From an uncultured Eubacterium sp. (GTDB lineage: Bacteria; Bacillota; Clostridia; Lachnospirales; Lachnospiraceae): a DNA stretch of 64,000 nt. Of this stretch, positions 42,991 to 50,496 are shown piece by piece. The stretch's first letter is position 1. Every line of letters begins with the position of its first letter. The notes below the pieces were generated by a model, which saw only the letters and a list, made by a program, of their open reading frames with translations, ran no database searches and was not told the origin of the DNA. The translations under genes and the position numbers were made by a program. Location: NCBI GenBank assembly GCA_934320655.1, contig CAKRFN010000011.1, positions 1-64,000 of the forward strand. The letters run 5' to 3'.

Positions 42991-44694
42991 TTAAAATTTC
43001 CGGAAGCGCTCGTAGCGCGCCGCCGCCAGTTCTTCCCCGCTCTTTTTACGGTTCTCCTTTAAAAAACGTTTCAGCTCGCGCTTCATCGCACGCGCGATCG
43101 ATGTACATGCCGCCTGATCCGCACCGCCAAACTCCGGGATGATCCCATCGACCACACCGAGTGCATACAGATCCTGCGCCGTGATCTTCATGACAGATGC
43201 CGCCTCCTTCGCCCGTCTGCCATCCTTCCATAAAATAGAAGCAAAGCCTTCCGGTGAAAGAATCGAATAAACCGCGTGCTCGAGCATCCACACCTCATTG
43301 CTGACTGCCAGTGCGAGCGCACCGCCGCTGCCGCCCTCTCCGATCAGAAAGGTAAATGTTGGCACATGAAGATCACTCATCTCATATAAATTCCGCGCGA
43401 TCGCCTCGCCCTGTCCGTTTTCCTCCGCCTCCATACCCGGATAAGCACCGGATGTATTGACAAATGTAATAATCGGGCGACCAAATTTTTCTGCCTGCTT
43501 CATCAGCCGCAACGCCTTGCGGTATCCCTCCGGCGAGGGCATGCCATAGTTGCGTGCGGCACACTCTTCGACTGAGCAGCCCTTTTGAATGCCGATCACT
43601 GTCACCGGCTGTCCATCCAGCCATGCAATTCCGCCGATGATCGCCGGATCATCCCGAAAATAGCGGTCTCCGTGAAACTCCATAAAATCATCGAATACCG
43701 CCGTGAGATAGTCCTTGGTCTGCAAACGTCCCATCTGTCTTGCCTCACGCACTTTTTCCCACGCACTCTTTTCCTTCTCCCGGCTGGCACGCTCACGCAT
43801 CAGCTCGGTCGGCTCGTAGCTGTCATTTTCATGCATCGGGTCAAAATTGGCATAACCCTTAACGGCATGGCATTTTAATAACTGATAGAGGGTGAGTTTG
43901 AGATCCTTCCGCTCCACGATCCGATCCACAAATCCGTGCTGTAGCTGAAACTCCGCACGCTGAAAGCCCTCCGGCAGCCGTTGTCCGATCGTCTGCTCGA
44001 TCACGCGCGGCCCCGCAAAGCCGATCAGCGCGCCCGGCTCCGCGAGAATCACATCACCGAGCATCGCAAAGCTCGCTGTCATGCCGCCGGTCGTCGGATC
44101 TGTCAGCACCGGAATATAGAGCAGCCCCGCGCCCGCATGACGCTTCAATGCCGCCGAAGTCTTTGCCATCTGCATGAGTGAAATGATTCCCTCCTGCATA
44201 CGCGCACCTCCGGAGCAGCAGAATAAAATCACCGGAAGCCGTTCCTCGGTTGCACGCTCCACTGCCGCCGCGATCCGCTCTCCGACGACATGACCCATGC
44301 TGCCCATTAGAAACCTGGCATCACAGACACCGACCACAGCGGCCATGCCATAGATTTTTCCTTTTCCGATCGTCACGCCCTCACTCATTCCGGTCTTTTC
44401 ACGGGTCTGCCGCACTTTTTGTTCATACTGGGGAAAATCCAGCGGATTGACAATCTGCGCGTACTCCTGTGTATCCCACGGTGTAAATGTATCCTCGTCC
44501 ACGACCATGCGCAGACGGTTTTTCGTGCGCACCCGAAAATAATAATTACATTTCGGGCAGATATATTTTTTTCTGATTACAAGCTGCTTGCTGACACTCT
44601 CTCCGCAGTTCGGGCAGACAAGCTGTTCCTCCTGCGGTGTCTGTACGGGTGAGTGATCCGTTTCTTTTTTTCTCGATTTCAACAACAATGACAT
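42991..44694 (-). CDS. Acetyl-CoA carboxylase carboxyltransferase, AccD-AccA fusion
   Basis: 567 residues joining the beta and alpha subunits. The beta part (1 to about 275) begins with the zinc ribbon CPNCGESVSKQ and CPKCNYYF and contains CSGGARMQEG. The alpha part (about 300-567) has IQKGCSVEECAARNYGMPSPEGYRKA, FVNTSGAYPG and GEGGSGGALAL. It carboxylates acetyl-CoA with biotin-bound CO2. Start at 44694 is supported by the usual MSLLLKSRKK beginning; GGAGG lies about 11 nt upstream. The partner genes accB and accC, often adjacent in Clostridia, are absent from this cluster. Confidence 0.92.
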   Translation of the reverse strand: MSLLLKSRKKETDHSPVQTPQEEQLVCPNCGESVSKQLVIRKKYICPKCNYYFRVRTKNRLRMVVDEDTFTPWDTQEYAQIVNPLDFPQYEQKVRQTREKTGMSEGVTIGKGKIYGMAAVVGVCDARFLMGSMGHVVGERIAAAVERATEERLPVILFCCSGGARMQEGIISLMQMAKTSAALKRHAGAGLLYIPVLTDPTTGGMTASFAMLGDVILAEPGALIGFAGPRVIEQTIGQRLPEGFQRAEFQLQHGFVDRIVERKDLKLTLYQLLKCHAVKGYANFDPMHENDSYEPTELMRERASREKEKSAWEKVREARQMGRLQTKDYLTAVFDDFMEFHGDRYFRDDPAIIGGIAWLDGQPVTVIGIQKGCSVEECAARNYGMPSPEGYRKALRLMKQAEKFGRPIITFVNTSGAYPGMEAEENGQGEAIARNLYEMSDLHVPTFTFLIGEGGSGGALALAVSNEVWMLEHAVYSILSPEGFASILWKDGRRAKEAASVMKITAQDLYALGVVDGIIPEFGGADQAACTSIARAMKRELKRFLKENRKKSGEELAAARYERFRKF

Positions 44695-44731
44695 CTGTCT
44701 GCCTATCCTCCATCTCATCAAAATCCGTCTT

Positions 44732-45160
44732 TTATCCGATCGCGAACGTAAGCTGTGCCTGACACACGACCTTTCCGTCAACAGATGCCCTTGCACTGCC
44801 GACTCCGATCGGTCCCTTTTCTTTTATAATTTCTGTCTCCAGAATGAGCACATCACCCGGCAGCACCTTCCGCTTAAACTTTGCATGATCGATACCCGCA
44901 AAATATGCCGTTTTTCCTTTGTTTTCCTCTTTTGAAAGAATCGCTGCTGCTCCGGTCTGTGCCAGTGCTTCTATAATAAGTACGCCCGGCATGACCGGTT
45001 CACCCGGAAAATGCCCCGCAAAGTACGGTTCATTGTAGCTGACACATTTTTTTGCGACCGCACGCACGCCGATCTCCAGTTCCTCTATGGTATCGATCAG
45101 CAGCATCGGCTGTCTGTGCGGGAGGATCTGCATGATCTCCTTTGTCGTAAGCACTGACAT
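44732..45160 (-). CDS. fabZ: 3-hydroxyacyl-ACP dehydratase FabZ
   Basis: 142 residues, standard. Hot-dog fold with LPHRQPMLLIDTIEEL and the catalytic His and Glu in GHFPGEPVMPGVLIIEALAQ. It dehydrates 3-hydroxyacyl-ACP. The ATG at 45160 shares one base with the fabF stop (TAATG) and has GGAGG 6-7 nt upstream within fabF, so termination-reinitiation is likely. An upstream in-frame ATG was rejected because it lies inside the ribosome binding site region. Confidence 0.94.
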   Translation of the reverse strand: MSVLTTKEIMQILPHRQPMLLIDTIEELEIGVRAVAKKCVSYNEPYFAGHFPGEPVMPGVLIIEALAQTGAAAILSKEENKGKTAYFAGIDHAKFKRKVLPGDVLILETEIIKEKGPIGVGSARASVDGKVVCQAQLTFAIG

Positions 45161-46395
45161 TACATTTCCTCCCATCTGCGGAACAGCAGACTGGCATTGT
45201 GCCCGCCAAAGCCGAGCGAATTGCTGAGTGCATAAGGAACGGCTTCTTCATAGGCACTCCGGCAATAATCCAGATCCAGTTCCTCGTCCAGTGTCTCATA
45301 ACCGACGGTCGCATGAATATAGCCCTCCTCCATCTGTTTCACACAGGCGATCGCCTCCACCGCACCGGCTGCACCGAGCAGATGTCCGATCATGGATTTC
45401 GTCGAATTGACTTTCAGATCCGCCGCGTGCGCGCCGAATGCGAGCTTGATCGCGCGCGTCTCGAATAAATCGTTGTGATGTGTTGCGGTTCCATGCGCAT
45501 TGATATACGTGATTTCCTCCGGCGCTACATGTGCGTCGTTCATCGCATTTGTCATCGCACGAGCCGCTCCTGCACCATCCTCCGCAGGCGATGTGATATG
45601 GTAGGCATCCGAAGAACAGCCGTATCCGACCAGTTCGGCATAGATGTGGACGCCACGGTTTTTGGCGTGCTCCAGTTCCTCCAGAATAAGCACTCCCGCG
45701 CCCTCACCCATCACGAATCCGCTGCGGTTTTTATCGAACGGAAGTGAGCACTTTGCGGGATCATCCACCTCCGATAATGCGGTCAGCGCATGGAATCCAG
45801 CGATGCCTGTCGGCGTGATACAGCTCTCCGTACCGCCTGCAAACATCACATCCGCGTCTCCGTACTGAATCGAGCGGAATGCCTCTCCGATACTGTTCGT
45901 TCCGCTCGCACACGCGGTTACGACATTGATGCTCTTTCCCTTGAGTCCGAGCTGGATCGATACATTTCCCGCCGCCATATTGCTGATCATCAGTGGCACA
46001 AACAGCGGATTGACTCTGGAAGGTCCTTTTTCGAGTATTTTTTTGTGCTCCCGCTCGACCGCCTGCAGGCTGCCGATGCCGCTGCCAATCGCCGTACCGA
46101 TCCGGTAAGCATCCTCCTGATCCAGCGCCAGCCCGCTGTCGGCGAGCGCTTCCTTTGCCGCGGCTACCGCATACTGTGAAAACAGCTCCATGCGCTTTGC
46201 CGCCTTAAAATCCATGTAATCTTTGCCCGCAAAGTCCTTGACCTCTGCCGCAATATGATTTTTATATTCACTCGTATCAAAATGTGTGATCGGCGCGAAA
46301 CCGATCTTCCCTGCCCGTACAGACTGCCAGAAGCTGTCTACATTTAATCCGATGGGAGTGATTGCTCCCATTCCGGTCACTACAACTCGTCTCAT
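45160..46395 (-). CDS. fabF: 3-oxoacyl-ACP synthase II FabF
   Basis: 411 residues. VVTGMGAITPIGLN at the N-terminus; nucleophile VVTACASGTNSIG (Cys near 163); His residues in NAHGTATHHND near 300 and in STKSMIGHLLGAAG near 335. It elongates acyl-ACP with malonyl-ACP. A transposed MITE of 121 bp lies in the gap upstream (between fabG and fabF), only 29 bp before the start, so the ribosome binding region (GAGAGGGATAG) lies just outside it. Confidence 0.94.
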   Translation of the reverse strand: MRRVVVTGMGAITPIGLNVDSFWQSVRAGKIGFAPITHFDTSEYKNHIAAEVKDFAGKDYMDFKAAKRMELFSQYAVAAAKEALADSGLALDQEDAYRIGTAIGSGIGSLQAVEREHKKILEKGPSRVNPLFVPLMISNMAAGNVSIQLGLKGKSINVVTACASGTNSIGEAFRSIQYGDADVMFAGGTESCITPTGIAGFHALTALSEVDDPAKCSLPFDKNRSGFVMGEGAGVLILEELEHAKNRGVHIYAELVGYGCSSDAYHITSPAEDGAGAARAMTNAMNDAHVAPEEITYINAHGTATHHNDLFETRAIKLAFGAHAADLKVNSTKSMIGHLLGAAGAVEAIACVKQMEEGYIHATVGYETLDEELDLDYCRSAYEEAVPYALSNSLGFGGHNASLLFRRWEEM

Positions 46396-46423
46396 TCTCT
46401 ATCCCTCTCATGCTTTTCTATTT

Positions 46424-46544
46424 TAGGCGTTTGCGAAACTATCTTAAAAACACGTTGCCCGGCGGCAGTTGCGGGAGCTGCACATACCAGATATGGTGCT
46501 CACATGTCTCAAAAATATCATATACATAGTTTCGCAAACGCCTA
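46424..46544. mobile_element. 121-bp MITE with perfect 19-bp terminal inverted repeats and 10-bp target duplication
   Basis: Left end TAGGCGTTTGCGAAACTAT (46424-46442) and right end ATAGTTTCGCAAACGCCTA (46526-46544) are perfect reverse complements. The 10-mer TTTTCTATTT directly flanks both sides (46414-46423 and 46545-46554), as a target duplication left by transposition. No coding capacity. The interior (cggcggcagttgcgggagct) matches parts of the elements at 36888 and 48256, and gtgctcacatgtctcaaaa matches 36888 too. It sits between fabG and fabF without breaking a gene. The mobilising transposase is not in the window. Confidence 0.85.
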
Positions 46545-46556
46545 TTTTCTATTTAC

Positions 46557-47303
46557 CTAACAACCGATACTCATGCCGCCGTCTACCGCAATGATCTGTC
46601 CGGTCACATAGCGCGCCGCATCGGATGCCAGAAACGCAACGACATCCGCGACTTCCTCCGGTTCACCGATCCGCCCGAACGGAATGTGATCAGTCATCGC
46701 TGCTTTCGCACTGTCTGTCATCGCATCGACCATCTCTGTTGCGATAAATCCTGGTGCAACCGCATTGACCGTGATCTGCCTGCTCGCAAGCTCTCTCGCC
46801 ACACTTTTTGTGAGTCCGATCACGCCTGCCTTGCTCGCCGCATAGTTTGCCTGCCCTGCATTTCCGAGCAATCCTGACACCGATGCGATATTGATGATCC
46901 GTCCGCTCCGCTGTTTTAAAAACTGTCTGCTCGCATGGCGGATCGTGTGAAACGCACCTTTCAGATTCGTGTCGATCACCGCATCAAAATCTGTTTCGCT
47001 CATCCGCATCAGCAGTCCGTCGCGCGTGATGCCTGCATTATTGACCAGCACATCCAGCCTGCCATAATCGGCTGTGATCCTTGCAATCAGCTCCCCGCAT
47101 GCATCAAAATCACTCACATCACACTGCAATGCCACCGCCTCGTTTCCGGCTGACACGATCTGTGCGACGACCTCCTGTGCGCGCTGCGCCGAGCCGTTAT
47201 AATTGACAATCACAAAATAACCGTCTGCCGCCAGCCTCTTTGCGACCGCAGCCCCGATGCCGCGGGATGCTCCGGTCACGAGCGCAATCCTTCTATCCGA
47301 CAT
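46557..47303 (-). CDS. fabG: 3-oxoacyl-ACP reductase FabG
   Basis: 248 residues, short-chain dehydrogenase. NADP-binding TGASRGIGAAVAKRLA at 11-26, NNAGITRDGLLMRM near 90, catalytic Ser in NIASVSGLLGN, YAASKAG with Tyr-x3-Lys near 155 and the NAVAPGFIATEM block. It reduces 3-oxoacyl-ACP. The start overlaps the fabD end by 11 nt. Its stop lies 2 bp from the target duplication of the MITE, so the insertion narrowly missed the gene. Confidence 0.95.
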   Translation of the reverse strand: MSDRRIALVTGASRGIGAAVAKRLAADGYFVIVNYNGSAQRAQEVVAQIVSAGNEAVALQCDVSDFDACGELIARITADYGRLDVLVNNAGITRDGLLMRMSETDFDAVIDTNLKGAFHTIRHASRQFLKQRSGRIINIASVSGLLGNAGQANYAASKAGVIGLTKSVARELASRQITVNAVAPGFIATEMVDAMTDSAKAAMTDHIPFGRIGEPEEVADVVAFLASDAARYVTGQIIAVDGGMSIGC

Positions 47304-48210
47304 ATGCTTTCATATCCTCCAGTTTATCGATTGATACACTTTTTACATCACGGTTGATTTTTCGCAAAAAACCGGTCAGTGATTTCCCCGGTCCGATCTC
47401 CACAAATTCGTCCGCTCCATCCGCGATCAACCGCTCCACCGTCTGCTGCCAGCAGACCGGATGGCACACCTGCAATGCCAGCAGGGAGCGGATTTTTTCC
47501 GGCTCGGTTACATAATCGGCTGTCACGTTCGACAGATACCCGATCTTCGGTTCAACGATCGCGGTTTTTTCCAAAGCCTTTGCCAGCTTTTGTCCCGCCT
47601 CCTGCAATAACGGTGAGTGGAACGGTCCGCTGACCTTCAGTGGTATGACACGCTTTGCACCCGCTTCCTTGCACGCTGCGGATGCGCGGTCGACCGCACC
47701 GGCTTCTCCGGTAATGACCGTCTGTCCCGGACAGTTATAATTTGCCACAAACACTTCTCCGAATGTATCTTCACAGACCTCACGGATTGTCTCTGCATCC
47801 AGACCAAGCACCGCCGCCATCGCGCCACCTGTCGGCACCGCGTTTTGCATATAAGCGCCGCGCTTTTTTATCAGTGCGAACACATCCTCCGGTGCCATGA
47901 CTTCTGCTGCTAAAATTGCTCCATACTCGCCGAGGCTGAGCCCTGCCGCCGCATCTGCCGTGACTCCCTGCTCGCTTAATACCGCCAGTATTGCCGCCTC
48001 CGTGGTCAGCATCGCGATCTGTGTATACGCGGTCTGATTCAGCCTGCCGCTCCCGTCATCCTCAAAGCACAGCTTTGCGACATCGAGCTTTGCTGTCTCA
48101 GATGCTGCTTCATATACCTGCTTTGCGGTCTGGAAATTGTCATAAAAATCTTTTCCCATTCCGATATACTGTGATCCCTGTCCGGGGAACATAAATACTC
48201 TTTTTGCCAT
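47293..48210 (-). CDS. fabD: Malonyl-CoA:ACP transacylase FabD
   Basis: 305 residues. FMFPGQGSQYIGMG at the N-terminus, nucleophile GLSLGEYGAI (Ser near 92), Arg-containing KKRGAYMQNAVP near 117, and the His in VSGPFHSPLL near 200. It loads malonate onto ACP. Start at 48210 chosen for AAGGAGCAAAT; the longer frame adds MLIEGAN without similarity. The repeat element at 48256 fills most of the 353-bp gap between fabD and fabK. Confidence 0.94.
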   Translation of the reverse strand: MAKRVFMFPGQGSQYIGMGKDFYDNFQTAKQVYEAASETAKLDVAKLCFEDDGSGRLNQTAYTQIAMLTTEAAILAVLSEQGVTADAAAGLSLGEYGAILAAEVMAPEDVFALIKKRGAYMQNAVPTGGAMAAVLGLDAETIREVCEDTFGEVFVANYNCPGQTVITGEAGAVDRASAACKEAGAKRVIPLKVSGPFHSPLLQEAGQKLAKALEKTAIVEPKIGYLSNVTADYVTEPEKIRSLLALQVCHPVCWQQTVERLIADGADEFVEIGPGKSLTGFLRKINRDVKSVSIDKLEDMKAYVG

Positions 48211-48255
48211 ATTTGCTCCTTCTATCAACATATTTATCCGGTGATTGTGAGACTG

Positions 48256-48551
48256 TTACATGAGGTCGCAGCTCCCGCAGCCATTCACAACAGTAGCAGC
48301 GCGAGCATAGCATGTCTGAATTTGCTGCCTTTGCACGATGGAGATGAGACTTGTAACTCGTGGAAGCCTATTTTGAATCAGGTCGAAGCATTTACTGCTG
48401 AGACCGTAAGAACATGATTCAGATGTGCAAAAATTCCATTGCGAAGCAATTTTAAATGAATTTTTGCATCTTGGAACTGCAAGTTCCAAGTAAGTGGTTC
48501 GTGCAATGAAAGCAAAACAGATATGCTTGCGGGAGCTGCAGCTTCATGTAA
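48256..48551. repeat. 296-bp structured repeat element with imperfect terminal inverted repeats
   Basis: The left end TTACATGAGGTCGCAGCTCC pairs with the right end (complement TTACATGAAGCTGCAGCTCC) over about 25 bp with few mismatches. Inside are two perfect hairpins: TGCAAAAATTC with GAATTTTTGCA, and CTTGGAACT with AGTTCCAAG. It also holds a GAATCA/TGATTC-bounded stem-loop. No gene. About 100 bp of the interior and right part match the element at 36888. It separates fabK from fabD inside the operon without an obvious terminator. Confidence 0.7.
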
Positions 48552-48563
48552 AAAAATAATAAT

Positions 48564-49499
48564 TTACAGGCAGACACTCTGGCTCAGCAACTCCCGCGCC
48601 CCCGTAACAATCTCCGTGATGATCTCCTCACATGTATCTGTCCCATGAATCAGCCCCGCGATCTGACCTGCCATCACACTGCCGTGTACAACGTCTCCGT
48701 CTATAACTGCCCTGCGCAGCGCACCTAACGTCATCTGCTCCAACGTCTCCAACGATGCGCCCTCCTGCTCCATCCGCAGATACTCGCGTGTCATCTGGTT
48801 CCGCAGCACCCGGATCGGATGACCGGTACTGCGTCCGGTCACTTCCGAATCAATATCCTTTGCTTTTATCACGCGATCCTTATATGCCTCATGTACGATC
48901 GATTCCTTTGCGACGACAAAGCGTGTTCCCATCTGCACACCGGCTGCCCCGAGCATGAGTGCTGCGGCAAAGCCGCGCGCATCCGCGATACCGCCTGCCG
49001 CGATCACAGGAATCTGTACCGCATCCACAACCTGTGGCACAAGCGTCATCGTCGTTGCCTGCCCGATATGTCCACCGGACTCTGTTCCCTCTGCGACAAC
49101 CGCATCCGCTCCTGCGCGTTCCATCATTTTTGCCATCGCCACACTCGCAACGACCGGAATCACCTTTGTGCCGTTTTCTTTCCAGCGCTCCATATATTTA
49201 CCGGGATTGCCCGCTCCGGTCGTGATCACGGAAATGTGCTCGCGCGCCAGAAGATCTGCGATCTCATCCGCCTGCGGATTCATCAGCATCAGATTCACAC
49301 CGAACGGTTGATCTGTATGTGCCTTCATCTGGCTGATCTGCTGCTCAACCCACTGTGCATCCGCACCGCCGACTCCGATCAGTCCCAAACCTCCGGCATT
49401 GGACACCGCACTCGCCAGTTCCCATGTAGCAACCCACGCCATACCGCCCTGAATGATCGGATAACGGATACCGAGCAGTTCGTTTATCATCCCTGCCAT
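48564..49499 (-). CDS. fabK: Enoyl-ACP reductase II FabK
   Basis: 311 residues. FMN-dependent enzyme of the nitronate monooxygenase fold: LLGIRYPIIQGGMAWVA at the N-terminus, AVSNAGGLGLIG, GVNLML, VAEGTESGGHIG and AAGGIADARG for flavin phosphate, then GTRFVVAKES. It performs the last reduction in each elongation cycle and is insensitive to triclosan, unlike FabI. Two starts are possible: the ATG at 49499, or a GTG at 49508 that directly follows the acpP stop. The ATG fits the family start. Active-site His is in the GGHIG motif. Confidence 0.93.
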   Translation of the reverse strand: MAGMINELLGIRYPIIQGGMAWVATWELASAVSNAGGLGLIGVGGADAQWVEQQISQMKAHTDQPFGVNLMLMNPQADEIADLLAREHISVITTGAGNPGKYMERWKENGTKVIPVVASVAMAKMMERAGADAVVAEGTESGGHIGQATTMTLVPQVVDAVQIPVIAAGGIADARGFAAALMLGAAGVQMGTRFVVAKESIVHEAYKDRVIKAKDIDSEVTGRSTGHPIRVLRNQMTREYLRMEQEGASLETLEQMTLGALRRAVIDGDVVHGSVMAGQIAGLIHGTDTCEEIITEIVTGARELLSQSVCL

Positions 49500-49510
49500 T
49501 TTTATCACCC

Positions 49511-49744
49511 TTACGCTTCCACACCTTTTTTGTTGATATAGTCAATCACATCCTGTACGGTAGTGATCTGCTCAAGATCCTCTGACGGAATTTCCACGCC
49601 AAATGCTTCCTCAAATGCCATCACCATCTCAAACAAATCCAGTGAATCCGCATTCAGATCCTCCTTGAATTTCGATGTCGGCTGTACCGCTCCCGCATCG
49701 ATTCCCAACTGCTCCGCAATGATTTTCTGTACCTTCTCAAACAT
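49511..49744 (-). CDS. acpP: Acyl carrier protein AcpP
   Basis: 77 residues, acidic. The phosphopantetheine Ser is in LNADSLDLFEMVM near residue 36; helix III pattern PSEDLEQITTVQDVIDYI is typical. Carries growing acyl chains. Start at 49744 chosen for GAGG 8 nt upstream; a longer frame begins in the leader. It is the first gene of the fab operon and directly follows the consensus-like promoter at 49850-49878. Confidence 0.95.
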   Translation of the reverse strand: MFEKVQKIIAEQLGIDAGAVQPTSKFKEDLNADSLDLFEMVMAFEEAFGVEIPSEDLEQITTVQDVIDYINKKGVEA

Positions 49745-49816
49745 GTGTGTGTCCTCGCTTTCTTTTTTCAACTATTTTTTCATCATTCCTAATAGTTTGC
49801 AATCCAAATATTTGCA

Positions 49817-49878
49817 CTATCAAATCTCTTGGCTATCAAACTATCGCATAGTATAGTTCTTTTCATTTGTGTTGTCAA
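49817..49878 (-). promoter_or_regulatory. fab operon promoter with candidate FabT half-sites
   Basis: On the minus strand TTGACA (49873-49878) and TATACT (49850-49855) are separated by 17 bp, a near-consensus vegetative promoter. Just downstream of the -10 lie two direct repeats, TAGTTTGATAG (49833-49843) and AGATTTGATAG (49817-49827), 16 bp apart, similar to the AGTTTGAT half of FabT operators. A TTCAA/TTGAA dyad (about 49888-49901) lies upstream of the -35. Repression of the operon by the MarR gene product encoded within it is a reasonable inference. Confidence 0.65.
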
Positions 49879-49950
49879 CAATTTTTTTCAACTATTTGAA
49901 ATTATGATTCCCGCGAAAGCTTTCCTGTGAGCGGAAATTTCTGTCAAATT

Positions 49951-50002
49951 GTATCCCTGCGGAGCATTTTATTTGATGGAATTTTTCGATCACACTCACA
50001 AC
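49951..50002 (-). repeat. Palindromic intergenic repeat, copy 2
   Basis: Reverse complement of this stretch aligns with 36112-36167: GTTGTG at the start, TGTGAT followed by an A/T-rich loop and ATCA, then ATGCTCCGCAGGGATAC identical over its last 14-17 bases (38 of 44 aligned bases equal by eye from TGTGAT on). The hairpin arms are less perfect than in copy 1. It lies in the 357-bp gap between acpP and the Cys-rich gene, upstream of the fab promoter. Confidence 0.55.
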
Positions 50003-50006
50003 GCAC

Positions 50007-50058
50007 AAAAAAGAACCCTGAAAGGAATCTGATTGATCAGCTTCCCCTCAGGGTTTGT
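50007..50058 (-). terminator. Terminator behind the Cys-rich small gene
   Basis: On the minus strand AACCCTGA pairs with TCAGGGTT around an inner CTGAT/ATCAG stem, followed by CTTTTTT. It lies 44 bp after the stop of the gene at 50102 and separates it from the fab operon promoter. Confidence 0.8.
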
Positions 50059-50101
50059 ACAAAACTACCTCATTTTGTTATTTTTACAATCTTCTACAAT
50101 G

Positions 50102-50425
50102 CTACTTTCGCAATATCTCATGCGGTGCCTCGATCTCATTTGCGATCGTATGCTCTGTCAGCTCCGATAAAAGCCGGATCTTCGCATTGATCATCGGGCG
50201 CATGCAGTTGGGAACATGCTCCTGATGTGCGCGGTGTATCGCAACACATTCCTTGCAGTTTCCGTGATAACGGCATGCCTTTTTACAGGGGCAATGATCC
50301 TTATCTGCGTATTCGATACGGAACTCACGCGCAAATTCTTCCTGCAGCCGCAGCCCCTCTGCACGGTTTCCGGCGTGGAACTGCTCCATTGCCGCCTTTT
50401 CCTTTTCATTTCCCTCAATTAGCAT
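50102..50425 (-). CDS. Small Cys/His-rich putative metal-binding protein
   Basis: 107 residues. N-terminal helical, charged part (1-45), then a compact Cys/His cluster: HCPCKKACRYHGNCKECVAIH, followed by a His and a PNCMR. The spacing C-x-C-x3-C-x2-HG-x-C-x2-C suggests a zinc or iron-sulphur site, and similar CxxHGxCxxC proteins occur in anaerobes. No signal peptide, so cytoplasmic. A strong terminator follows. The ATG at 50425 is acceptable; a ribosome binding site is not obvious. Function unknown. Confidence 0.7.
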   Translation of the reverse strand: MLIEGNEKEKAAMEQFHAGNRAEGLRLQEEFAREFRIEYADKDHCPCKKACRYHGNCKECVAIHRAHQEHVPNCMRPMINAKIRLLSELTEHTIANEIEAPHEILRK

Positions 50426-50496
50426 GTTCTACCTCTCAAGAAATTCTATGCCCCCGCTTTTTTGTTCTTGCATCCGTCAACATCATTTTGTACCTT

